Source: Wenzhouxiangella sp.
Lineage (GTDB): Bacteria; Pseudomonadota; Gammaproteobacteria; Xanthomonadales; Wenzhouxiangellaceae
NCBI GenBank assembly: GCA_007135355.1
Contig: SLJA01000156.1
Coordinates: 1 to 17,253, forward strand
Length of the DNA: 17,253 nt
Direction: 5' to 3'
Shown here: piece after piece, positions 1 to 7,124 of the stretch
Position numbering within the stretch: the stretch's first letter is position 1
How the letters are laid out: every line of letters begins with the position of its first letter
Notes under the pieces: model-generated
The model's input: only the letters and a program-made list of their open reading frames with translations
What the model was told of the DNA's origin: nothing
Databases searched by the model: none
Translations under genes and position numbers: made by a program

Positions 1-708
1 GAAAGCGGCCTGGCCGACGGGCCGTTTCGCATTCTTTACCGCGATCGTTGGCTGTGTGCCATCGACAAACCGTGCGGGCTCATGGTGCACAAGAGTCCAC
101 GTGGCGACGATCGGCAGTTCATCATGCAACTGCTGCGCGATCAGCTGGGCCAGAAGGTATGGCCCGTGCATCGGCTGGATCGGGCCACATCGGGCGTCTT
201 GCTGTTCGCGCTGGACGCCGACAGCGCCGCGGCGATCGGACGGCAGATCATGGCCCGCACCGTGGTCAAGCGCTATCTGGCCGTGGTGCGCGGGTTCACC
301 GAGTCCAGTGGCCGCATCGACCATCCCCTGTCGACCAGTGATCGACGCCAGGATCAGCCGGCCCGCACCGACTACGAACGGCTGGCCACGCTGGAATTAC
401 CGATCCCGATCGGGCGCTATCCCAGCGCGCGCTATTCCCTGCTGTCGGTCTGGCCGCGCACCGGGCGCACCCACCAGATCCGCCGCCACTTCAAGCACAT
501 CTTTCACCCGCTGATCGGCGATACCACCTATGGTGAGGGGCGGCATAATCGCCTGTTCAGGATGGAGTTCGGTTGCCATCGCTTGCTACTGCACGCCATT
601 GATCTGCTATTGCAGCACCCGGTCAGTGGTGAGAATTTGCAGCTGCATGCGGCCTTGAGCGGGGAATTCGCGCGAATCGAGGCGGAGTTCTTGCCACCAC
701 AGGCATGA
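1..708 (+). CDS. truC: tRNA pseudouridine(65) synthase TruC, 5' end cut by window
   Basis: The enzyme isomerises uridine to pseudouridine at position 65 in the T-stem region of certain tRNAs, in the cytoplasm. The reading frame is open from base 1, so the start codon lies upstream. The visible 235 residues include FRILYRDRW and DKPCGLMVHKS, which align with the very beginning of E. coli TruC, so only a short N-terminal piece should be missing. The RluA-family catalytic motif HRLDRATSG is present, with the nucleophilic Asp at visible residue 60 (bases 178-180). Further family blocks are KRYLAVVRG, GRTHQIRRHFKHIFHPLIGD and LLLHA near the C-terminus. The close match through the N-terminal and GRYP...RY segments favours TruC over RluA, RluC or RluD. 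No cotranscribed partner is evident; the next gene starts 78 bp downstream. Confidence 0.9.
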   Translation, partial: ESGLADGPFRILYRDRWLCAIDKPCGLMVHKSPRGDDRQFIMQLLRDQLGQKVWPVHRLDRATSGVLLFALDADSAAAIGRQIMARTVVKRYLAVVRGFTESSGRIDHPLSTSDRRQDQPARTDYERLATLELPIPIGRYPSARYSLLSVWPRTGRTHQIRRHFKHIFHPLIGDTTYGEGRHNRLFRMEFGCHRLLLHAIDLLLQHPVSGENLQLHAALSGEFARIEAEFLPPQA

Positions 709-786
709 GTGCATTGTCAGCGCATCCGCTCCGGCAAAGGCTGCAATAATTGGGCAACCCTTGATCAGACAGGAATGGGAATACGT

Positions 787-1920
787 ATGAGCCTGAGCAT
801 TCACAGCCGCTTCGACGGCGGCAATATCGAAGTACTGAGCGCCGAGCGTGCCGACGACATCCGCCTGAAGATCCGCCCCGACGCCGGCGATCGGCACTTC
901 CAGTGGTTCTACTTTCAGCTCTGCAACGCCGCCGAGCAAGATTGCCGTATGGTGATCGAGAACGCCGGCAAGGCTTCTTATCCGGACGGATTTCGGGACT
1001 ACCGGGCGGTTTGCTCCAGCGACGGCATTGACTGGCGTCGCGTGCCCACATCATTTGACGGCGAGTGCCTGGTGATCGAGCACACGCCGGAGTCCAACGC
1101 CGTTTATTTTGCCTACTTTGCCCCCTACAGCCTGGAGCGCCATCAGCAGTTGATTGCCGATGCGCTGGCCTCGCCGCGGGTGCGGGCTGAGAGCCTGTGC
1201 ACCACGCCCGACGGTCATCCGCACACGCTGCTGACCATCGGCGAAGAGAAACCGGAGCGTCGACCCCTGTGGATCACGGCGCGCCAGCATCCCGGTGAGA
1301 CCATGGCCGAGTTCTGGGTGGAAGGCTTTCTGGATCGCCTGCTTGACGACCAAGACCCGGTGGCGCGCGCCGTGCTTGAGCACGCTGTGGTTTATCTGGT
1401 GCCCAACATGTGCATCGACGGCGGGGTGCGCGGACACCTGCGCTGTAACGCGCACGGCCGCAACCTGAACCGGGAATGGCGTGAACCCTCGCCGGAATTT
1501 TCACCGGAGGTTTATTCCGTGGTGGAGCGGATGAAGCAGACCGGCGTTGATTTTTCGCTTGATGTGCATGGAGACGAGGGCCTGCCGTACAACTTCATCG
1601 CCGGTCCCGAAGGTATCGCCGGCTGGAATGACGAGCGGCAGGAAGCGCTTGACCGCTTCAAGCGCCTGCTGGCCGACATCAGTCCGGATTTTCAGACTGA
1701 ATATGGCTACCCGGTCGACGCTCCCGGCAGTGCCGATCTGCGCAAGTGCACAGACTACGTGGCGAAAACCTTTGGCTGCCTGGCCATGACACTGGAAATG
1801 CCGTTCAAGGACTCGGCCATCAGCCCCAGCCTCGAGTACGGGTGGAGCCCGGGTCGCTGTCGCCATCTGGGGCGCAGTTGCCTGGACGCGATCTGGCAGT
1901 GGATCAACACCGTGCGCTGA
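787..1920 (+). CDS. M14-family zinc carboxypeptidase, cytosolic carboxypeptidase (CCP/AGBL)-like
   Basis: This 377-residue protein has no signal peptide and should be cytoplasmic. Residues 1-125 look like the beta-rich N-terminal domain of cytosolic carboxypeptidases (FQWFYFQLCNA, YFAYFAPYS). Residues 130-377 are the M14 peptidase domain. Zinc ligands are visible as HPGE (His168, Glu171) and His261 in SLDVHGDE. Substrate-carboxylate residues sit in GRNLNREW (225-231), and the likely catalytic Glu is Glu337 in MTLEMPF. Eukaryotic relatives remove glutamates from tubulin. The bacterial substrate is unknown to me, though removal of C-terminal acidic residues is a fair inference. The start at 787 was chosen because AGGAA lies 11 nt upstream (771-775). 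An in-frame ATG at 775 would add four residues, and a GTG at 709 is much less likely. The gene ends 20 bp before a convergent gene. Confidence 0.88.
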   Translation: MSLSIHSRFDGGNIEVLSAERADDIRLKIRPDAGDRHFQWFYFQLCNAAEQDCRMVIENAGKASYPDGFRDYRAVCSSDGIDWRRVPTSFDGECLVIEHTPESNAVYFAYFAPYSLERHQQLIADALASPRVRAESLCTTPDGHPHTLLTIGEEKPERRPLWITARQHPGETMAEFWVEGFLDRLLDDQDPVARAVLEHAVVYLVPNMCIDGGVRGHLRCNAHGRNLNREWREPSPEFSPEVYSVVERMKQTGVDFSLDVHGDEGLPYNFIAGPEGIAGWNDERQEALDRFKRLLADISPDFQTEYGYPVDAPGSADLRKCTDYVAKTFGCLAMTLEMPFKDSAISPSLEYGWSPGRCRHLGRSCLDAIWQWINTVR

Positions 1921-1940
1921 GGTCGCTTCGTTACCCCGGG

Positions 1941-2606
1941 TCAATCTACCCTGCGGGCTGGATCGACCAGCTCCAGACGGCGAAAGGCCACCCCGGCCTG
2001 GGTGCGATTGCGCACGTCGAGTTTGTGGAAAATTTCACTCATGTGCGCCTTGACCGTGCGCTCCTGGATATCGAGTTCGTCGGCAATCTGCTTGTTGAGA
2101 CGGCCGTCAGCGACCATCGCTAGGACGCGAAACTGCTGTGGCGTGAGCGCGGCCATGCGTCGGGCCAGGTCGCGGTCTTCGTGAGCGCCTTCGATACCGG
2201 CGACCGCGCGCGACAGGTGGGCGGGGATCCATTCGCGGCAATCCAGTACCGTATTCAGGGCTTCGGTGAGCTCCTCCAGGCCGGTGCTTTTGGGTATGAA
2301 TCCGGCGGCACCGTGATCGAGCGCACGGCGGATGACCGTTGGATCATCGTTAGCCGATACGACCACGACGGCCACCGCCGGGTACTGGCAGCGGATCGAG
2401 GCCAGGCCGGTGAGCCCGTGATTGCCCGGCATGTGCAGATCGAGCAGAACCAGATCAATGTCGTCCTCCCTTCCCAACTGGCCAAAGGTCTCCGGCAGGT
2501 CTCGCGCCTGCAGGATATCGGCATCGGGCAGACAGCCGCTCAAGGCCTGCACCAGCGCCGTCCGGAACAGCGGGTGATCGTCGGCGATCAGGACTTTTGT
2601 TGACAT
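1941..2606 (-). CDS. NarL/LuxR-family two-component response regulator
   Basis: This 221-residue cytoplasmic regulator has a receiver domain at residues 3-120. The acidic pair is Asp9/Asp10, the phospho-acceptor is Asp56 in VLLDLHMPG, and the conserved Ser85 and Lys106 (FIPKS) are present. A LuxR-type helix-turn-helix occupies about residues 150-212 (LTPQQFRVLAMVADG, NKQIADELDIQERTVKAHMSEIFHKL). Its start codon lies 2 nt after the stop of the 3-hydroxybutyrate dehydrogenase gene, so the two must be cotranscribed and are probably translationally coupled. No sensor kinase is in the window, so its partner is encoded elsewhere. The overall pattern resembles regulators of the ErdR/CrbR type that control acetate or alcohol use in pseudomonads, but that subgroup is an inference. 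Likely targets are its own operon and the divergent oligomer hydrolase. Confidence 0.93.
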   Translation of the reverse strand: MSTKVLIADDHPLFRTALVQALSGCLPDADILQARDLPETFGQLGREDDIDLVLLDLHMPGNHGLTGLASIRCQYPAVAVVVVSANDDPTVIRRALDHGAAGFIPKSTGLEELTEALNTVLDCREWIPAHLSRAVAGIEGAHEDRDLARRMAALTPQQFRVLAMVADGRLNKQIADELDIQERTVKAHMSEIFHKLDVRNRTQAGVAFRRLELVDPARRVD

Positions 2607-2608
2607 GC

Positions 2609-3379
2609 TTACTGCACAGTCCAGCCGCCGTCGACAACAATCGCCTGTCCGGTGATATTGCGCGCCGGTGGCGAGATCAGGAAAGCGCAGATACCGGCGA
2701 GTTCTTCCATGCTGATGAATACACCCTTGGGCATCGGTTTGAGCATGATCTGGTCAATGACTTCGTCTTCAGAGATGCCGTGTACGCGGGCCTGGTCGGC
2801 GATCTGCTTGTCGACCAGCGGCGTGCGCACATAAGTGGGACAGACGGTATTGATGGTGATGTCGGTATCGGCCGTTTCCAGCGCGAGGACGCGCGAAAAA
2901 CCAATCAACCCATGTTTGGCAGAGACATAAGCACTTTTGTAGGCGCTGGCGACCAGCGAGTGGATGGAGCCGATGTTAACGATGCGCCCGAAGCCCTGCT
3001 CGCGCATGCCTGGCAGTACGGACCGAGTCAGGCGAGCCACACCAATCAGCATGACCTGAACCAGCTGTTCCCATTTTTCCATGGGGAAGTCTTCCAGTCG
3101 CGACACGTGCTGGATCCCGGCGTTGTTGATCAACACCTCGACCGGCGCGGCAAGTGACCGGCGCAGCGCTTCAACCGAGTCCTCGCTGGTGACGTCCAGG
3201 GCTCTAGCCTCGGCTTGGCCACCGGCCCGCACGATGCGCTCGGCCGTATTGACGGCAGACTCGAAGTGACAGTCGCTGAGCAGTAGATCGTGACCGGCCC
3301 GGGCCAGTTCCTCGGCAATGCCGGCGCCAATGCCGGAGCCGGCGCCCGTAATCAGAATACGTCTTGCTTGGTTTGACAT
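2609..3379 (-). CDS. bdhA: D-3-hydroxybutyrate dehydrogenase (short-chain dehydrogenase)
   Basis: This enzyme oxidises D-3-hydroxybutyrate to acetoacetate with NAD+ in the cytoplasm, the last dedicated step of PHB breakdown. The 256-residue protein has the SDR nucleotide motif TGAGSGIG (11-18), Asp36 favouring NAD, NNAG (85-88), and the catalytic triad Ser138, Tyr151 and Lys155. Residues equivalent to the substrate-binding Gln94, His144, Lys152, Gln196 and Trp257 of the Pseudomonas fragi enzyme appear four positions earlier (Gln90, His140, Lys148, Gln192, Trp253). This supports 3HB rather than a generic SDR call. A Tyr (183) stands where that enzyme has Trp187. GAGAGG lies 5 nt upstream of the chosen ATG; a TTG at 3481 would add 34 residues running through the palindrome and is rejected. 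It leads the operon with the response regulator. Confidence 0.9.
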   Translation of the reverse strand: MSNQARRILITGAGSGIGAGIAEELARAGHDLLLSDCHFESAVNTAERIVRAGGQAEARALDVTSEDSVEALRRSLAAPVEVLINNAGIQHVSRLEDFPMEKWEQLVQVMLIGVARLTRSVLPGMREQGFGRIVNIGSIHSLVASAYKSAYVSAKHGLIGFSRVLALETADTDITINTVCPTYVRTPLVDKQIADQARVHGISEDEVIDQIMLKPMPKGVFISMEELAGICAFLISPPARNITGQAIVVDGGWTVQ

Positions 3380-3431
3380 GCGAACCTCTCGCAAGGCTGA
3401 GTAGAAGGCGGTTGCACGCCTGTGTTGACCA

Positions 3432-3503
3432 AGCCTAGCAAAGGCGGCTCGGACTTTGGCTTGTACCAAAGTCCATTGCAAGCAGCGGCTGCTCTGGTAG
3501 GCT
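3432..3503. promoter_or_regulatory. Putative divergent promoter pair flanking the palindrome
   Basis: The hexamer TAGGCT occurs on each side of the 3451-3474 palindrome, at 3498-3503 reading toward the oligomer hydrolase and at 3432-3437 (minus strand) reading toward bdhA. On the plus strand TTGCAA (3477-3482) sits 15 nt upstream of it and could be a weak -35. The boxes lie 38 and 28 bp from the palindrome centre, a difference close to one DNA turn. They match a -10 consensus only partially, as expected for activator-dependent promoters. This is an inference from spacing alone. Confidence 0.3.
3451..3474. promoter_or_regulatory. Perfect 9+6+9 bp palindrome, candidate operator shared by bdhA and the oligomer hydrolase
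   Basis: GGACTTTGG (3451-3459) is followed by CTTGTA and then its exact reverse complement CCAAAGTCC (3466-3474). The site lies 72 bp from the bdhA start and 61 bp from the oligomer hydrolase start, in a 155-bp divergent intergenic region. No T-run follows, so a terminator is unlikely. A dimeric regulator site is the natural reading, and the adjacent NarL/LuxR-type response regulator is the obvious candidate ligand. The pairing of regulator and site is inferred. Confidence 0.6.
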
Positions 3504-3534
3504 CGCCATAGGACATCCCAGCAGGAATATTCGA

Positions 3535-5307
3535 ATGATGCGCAGGTCTTGTTTTGTTTCGGCGATCTTCCTGCTCAGTGGGCTGGCGGCTGCGCCGGCT
3601 TACGCGGCGCGACAAGTCGATTGGATCGTGCTGGGGCAGTCCGAAGCGGTTTATGACGCTGCGGCTGACCTGCTGACAGCGGGCCTGGGTCGATCGGGAT
3701 TGCAAGCCCCGGCCCCGTCGCCGACCGATCCGGCTGCCCCCAGCCCGGAGGAGTTGCGCCGTCTGGCGATTCACAATGCGTGGACCGCGTTGTCGATTCC
3801 GCGACCCGCCGGTGGGCTGGGTGAGGGCGGCTTGTACGCTGATCTCGCGCCGGTTCCCGGGCGCGAGATCAGCGCCTTGTTAAGGCTTGAGGGTGCTGTC
3901 CATCCGTTTCGGGTGCTGGTGCAGATTCCCGATCGGCTCAACGTCGAATCGCCATGTCTGCTGGTAGCGCCGGCGTCCGGTTCGCGCGGCGTTTACGGCG
4001 CCGTTGGCCTGGCCGGGCCGCCCGGGCTGACGCGCGGCTGCGCCATCGCCTATACCGACAAGGGAGCGGGGACGGACCATCATCAGCTGGATCATGATTT
4101 AAGCCCCGATCTGTCCGGCGTGCTGCGCGATGGTGGCCTGCGGGCCTTCAGTCATCCCGCGGTCGAAACTGCCGCCGAAGGCATGCTGGCCATGAAGCAT
4201 GCTCATTCCGGCGACCATCCCGAGGCCGACTGGGGTCGGCATGTGCTGGCGGCTGCGGAATTCGGGCTAGCCCAGTTACGCGGCGCGCTGCCGTCAGAAG
4301 CCGGGGTGCAAGTCTTCGCGGTGGGTTTGTCCAACGGGGCGGCTGCCACGCTGCGCGCCGCCGAGATCGACGATGTCGGCCTGGTCGACGGTGTCATCGC
4401 GGTCATGCCCAACATTACCCCGCCCGGCGCGCCGCCTCTCTATGACTACGGCACCCTGGCGGCGCTGTATCAGCCCTGCGCCTTGGGCAATAGTGAGCGT
4501 ACCTTGGCCAAGCCTTTGGGCAATTCCATTCTGGTCGCCGCCGGGCAGCAGCGCTGCGCTGCGCTGGTCGAAGCCGGGCTGCTCGACGCACCCGATCCGG
4601 AGGCCGCTCGCGCCGTGCTACTGGACGCTGGGTTCGATGAGCCGGCGCTGGCCCTGGGCGCCGGCAATGTTGCCCTCGATCTATGGCGGGCGGTAGCCAG
4701 CAGCTATGCCTCGGCTTACCTGCGTCGTGGGCCGGCGGAGATGCCCTGTGGCTATGCCTTCAGCGCCGCCGGCGCCGGTGCGGCCCAGCGCGCCGCCTGG
4801 TGGGCAAGCCATTCCGGGGTCGGGCCGGGGGGTGGCATTGAATTGATTGACGGACTGGCAGGCGGCGGCGATGCCGCCTTGCCGGGCTTGCTATGCCTGC
4901 GCGAGCTGTGGACCGGTGAGAGCGAGCAGGCGGAAGCCTTGCGCGCCGCAGTCCAGCAGACCCGAGCTACGGCGCGCTTGCCGGATGTGCCGGTGCTGCT
5001 GATTCATGGCCGCGAGGACGGCCTGATTCCGGCCGCGTTATCGACGCGGCCTTATTTGCGGGCCGCGCGCGACCAGGGCAGTGAACGCATCGCGTACTGG
5101 GAGATTGATCATGCCCAGCATTTTGACGCCTTGTTGAACGTGCCGGGCCTGGACGAGCGCCTGGTCCCCATCCTGCCCTATGGCTGGGTCGGCATCGAGC
5201 ACTTGTTTGAAGTGCTGGAAGGACAATCCGAACTGGGCTCGGACCGCGCTTTCAATCCGACGCTCGGTCAGGGCTTGCTGACTCGGGAGCGGATGGGCTT
5301 GCGGTAG
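3535..5307 (+). CDS. Secreted D-(-)-3-hydroxybutyrate oligomer hydrolase
   Basis: This enzyme of the 3HB-oligomer hydrolase family cleaves short oligomers of 3-hydroxybutyrate to monomers. The 590-residue protein begins with MMRRSCF, a hydrophobic stretch and AYA (22-24), a signal peptide probably cut before Ala25, so the mature enzyme is periplasmic or extracellular. The serine-hydrolase elbow is GLSNG with Ser266. The probable acid is Asp495 in HGREDGLIP, and His526 or His529 in DHAQHF is the probable base. Dense family-like stretches include VAPASGSRGVYGAVG, AYTDKGAG and VIAVMPNITPP. It is somewhat shorter than the Ralstonia enzymes I know of (near 700 residues). Its divergent neighbour is 3HB dehydrogenase, which independently supports the function. 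The end overlaps the convergent hydrolase gene by 56 bp. A strong hairpin lies within codons 101-114. Confidence 0.88.
   Translation: MMRRSCFVSAIFLLSGLAAAPAYAARQVDWIVLGQSEAVYDAAADLLTAGLGRSGLQAPAPSPTDPAAPSPEELRRLAIHNAWTALSIPRPAGGLGEGGLYADLAPVPGREISALLRLEGAVHPFRVLVQIPDRLNVESPCLLVAPASGSRGVYGAVGLAGPPGLTRGCAIAYTDKGAGTDHHQLDHDLSPDLSGVLRDGGLRAFSHPAVETAAEGMLAMKHAHSGDHPEADWGRHVLAAAEFGLAQLRGALPSEAGVQVFAVGLSNGAAATLRAAEIDDVGLVDGVIAVMPNITPPGAPPLYDYGTLAALYQPCALGNSERTLAKPLGNSILVAAGQQRCAALVEAGLLDAPDPEAARAVLLDAGFDEPALALGAGNVALDLWRAVASSYASAYLRRGPAEMPCGYAFSAAGAGAAQRAAWWASHSGVGPGGGIELIDGLAGGGDAALPGLLCLRELWTGESEQAEALRAAVQQTRATARLPDVPVLLIHGREDGLIPAALSTRPYLRAARDQGSERIAYWEIDHAQHFDALLNVPGLDERLVPILPYGWVGIEHLFEVLEGQSELGSDRAFNPTLGQGLLTRERMGLR
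3837..3874 (+). other. Perfect 15-bp hairpin inside the oligomer hydrolase gene
   Basis: CGCTGATCTCGCGCC (3837-3851) and GGCGCGAGATCAGCG (3860-3874) are exact reverse complements separated by 8 nt (GGTTCCCG). It encodes part of the segment YADLAPVPGREISALL. No U-run follows it, so it is not a standard terminator. Whether it has a role in mRNA folding or pausing cannot be told from sequence. Confidence 0.6.
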
Positions 5308-6238
5308 GCGGTACAGCCAGAATGTCGGCCAGTAAGGCATGGAATTCCCGCGCATGGGTCTCCATCGGGTTGTGGCCGGCGCCGGGAATCACCAACAACT
5401 CAAGCGCCGGGACCTGTTCCTGCAGACGGCGACCCACGTCAAGCGGCACCCGAGCATCTTCCTCGCCCCAGATCGCCACGGCCGGGGTGGCCTGCCAGCC
5501 GCTGCTGTCGGCGCCCTGGCTCATGCGCCGCATCAGGGCCGGATAAGTACCGGGTATGCGAAGAGGCTCGCGGTAACCGGCCAGTTCCTCCGCCGTCGGT
5601 TCCCGGCCCAGGGCGGTGGCCAGCAGGGCGGCAAAGGTGTCCTCCTCGAGCAGACGATGCGCAGCCATGACTTCCAGCAAGCGACCGACCGAGGGCACGA
5701 GTAGCAGCCCGCGCCAGGCCGCCGAACGCTGCCGGCGCTGACCCGGTCCGCCGCCAACAAAGACCAGCTGGCTGACCCTGCCGTCGCTACGGGCGGCCGT
5801 GGCCGCGGCCACTCCGGCCCCCATGGAGTGACCGACCAATACGATTTTCCGATCCGGCGCTGTTTGCCGCGCCAGCGCCAGCACCAACTCCGACCAGTCC
5901 GCGCCGCTGCCGCTGCGTTCGCTGAACCCAAACGGCGGCAAATCGGGCGCGATGACGTCAAATTGCCAGCGCTCAAGGGCATCCAGCGTGGCTGACCAGG
6001 AAAAAGCCGAACCGCCGAAGCCGTGCAACAAGACCACCAGAGGTTGGTCTTGGCGGTCTGCTTCCAGTCGGGCGCGGTAGTGCAGGCGGGTGCCGAGCAC
6101 CGTGGAAAAGCGCGAATCGGCAAAGGGTTGTTCCGGAATGGCGCCGTCAATGCCGGGTCGGGGCAGCAGCCATGGGACGATCAGCGCCAGCAGCATCAGG
6201 ATGAGTAACACAATGCCGGTCCAGCGAAGCAGTTTCAT
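5252..6238 (-). CDS. Membrane-anchored alpha/beta-fold hydrolase
   Basis: This 328-residue serine hydrolase of unknown substrate has an N-terminal hydrophobic segment at residues 7-25 (TGIVLLILMLLALIVPWLL), either an uncleaved anchor or a signal, which places the catalytic domain outside the cytoplasmic membrane. The alpha/beta hydrolase features are the oxyanion loop HGFGG (72-76), the nucleophile elbow GHSMG with Ser138, the acid Asp261 in WGEEDARVP, and the base His289 in GAGHNPMETH. The C-terminal 18 residues are a Pro/Ser/Ala-rich tail encoded antisense to the end of the oligomer hydrolase gene. The start at 6238 has GGAG 6 nt upstream; longer in-frame starts run back into the preceding gene. 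It follows the glutamine amidotransferase after 25 nt and is probably cotranscribed with it. An esterase or a C-C bond hydrolase is equally possible. Confidence 0.85.
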   Translation of the reverse strand: MKLLRWTGIVLLILMLLALIVPWLLPRPGIDGAIPEQPFADSRFSTVLGTRLHYRARLEADRQDQPLVVLLHGFGGSAFSWSATLDALERWQFDVIAPDLPPFGFSERSGSGADWSELVLALARQTAPDRKIVLVGHSMGAGVAAATAARSDGRVSQLVFVGGGPGQRRQRSAAWRGLLLVPSVGRLLEVMAAHRLLEEDTFAALLATALGREPTAEELAGYREPLRIPGTYPALMRRMSQGADSSGWQATPAVAIWGEEDARVPLDVGRRLQEQVPALELLVIPGAGHNPMETHAREFHALLADILAVPPTASPSAPESASPDRASD

Positions 6239-6263
6239 CAGGGTCTCCAGAGCGTGTCGGTGA

Positions 6264-7010
6264 TCAGCGCGATGCCAGTACCAGGCGCTGCTGCGGCGTG
6301 TCGAGCCGATCCAGCCAGGCGCCGAACACCTGCTCGGCCAGCGCCAGCGTCGTCGGCAGCAGTTCGCTGGTTTGTCGCTGGATCTGTTCCGGGCTTGTAC
6401 CCAGGCCCGAGTCAAGCAGCTCTTGCCGATAGTCCGGCAGCTTCAGCCAGCGGCGGATCAGGCGCTCATCCAGCTCGAGGTGGAACTGCAGCCCCCAGGC
6501 ATGCTCGTTGAGGCGGAAGGCCTGGCAGCCGCTGTCGGGGCTGTCCGCCACCGAAACCGCGCCGCTCGGACAGTCAAAGCCCCAGTGGTGCCACTGGAAC
6601 ACTGGCTGTGGCGCGGCAATGGGCCTGAGCAAGGGGTCGTGTGCCGTGGCCGTGGTCGGGTGAATCGGATACCAGCCAATTTCAGGGCGCGCACAAGGTC
6701 CGACGCGTCCGCCCATGACATGGGTCAGCAGTTGCGCGCCAAGACAAATGCCGAGAATCGGGATACCGCGCCTGAGCGCTTGCTCGATCAAGCGGCACTC
6801 GGTCAACAGGTGTGGGTGTCGGTCGGTCTGCGTCACCTGCATTGGCCCACCCAGCACGACCAGGCCCTGGTAGCGGTCCAGTCGTGGCGCCGTCTCCGGT
6901 TGACGGGCGAAGTTGGCGTAGCGAATCCGATGACCGCGCGCCTTGAGCATGGGGTCGAGTACGCCCAGCGGTTCGGCGGCGACGTGCTGGATGACCAGAA
7001 CCCGTGCCAT
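6264..7010 (-). CDS. Class I glutamine amidotransferase domain protein (GMP synthase-like)
   Basis: This 248-residue stand-alone protein of the type 1 glutamine amidotransferase fold releases or transfers ammonia from glutamine, or uses the same triad on gamma-glutamyl compounds. The nucleophile Cys89 lies in GICLGAQLL. His177 and Glu179 in WGLQFHLEL complete the triad. The oxyanion-strand region VVLGGPM is at residues 51-57. There is no synthetase domain, so it is not guaA itself; the gene family is often annotated as a GMP synthase-like amidotransferase without a proven substrate. A gamma-glutamyl-polyamine or amide hydrolase role is possible but unproven. The start at 7010 gives MARVLVIQH, the expected first beta strand. 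Its ribosome binding site is weak. The gene leads a two-gene unit with the downstream alpha/beta hydrolase and diverges from the yihY-like gene. Confidence 0.85.
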   Translation of the reverse strand: MARVLVIQHVAAEPLGVLDPMLKARGHRIRYANFARQPETAPRLDRYQGLVVLGGPMQVTQTDRHPHLLTECRLIEQALRRGIPILGICLGAQLLTHVMGGRVGPCARPEIGWYPIHPTTATAHDPLLRPIAAPQPVFQWHHWGFDCPSGAVSVADSPDSGCQAFRLNEHAWGLQFHLELDERLIRRWLKLPDYRQELLDSGLGTSPEQIQRQTSELLPTTLALAEQVFGAWLDRLDTPQQRLVLASR

Positions 7011-7124
7011 CAGGCGACTGTGATCGGGGCGTCGATCGGCGCCAGGCCGAAAATGGAAAGACTGCACATGTTGTCGGGCCGCTCGGGGCATACTGGAATG
7101 TGACTGAATTTTAGCGGGATCTTC

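Noticed and set aside
3380..3481. A longer bdhA starting at a TTG (3481)
   Set aside because: The extra 34 residues would cross the palindrome and lack similarity to SDR N-termini. The ATG at 3379 has GAGAGG at good spacing.
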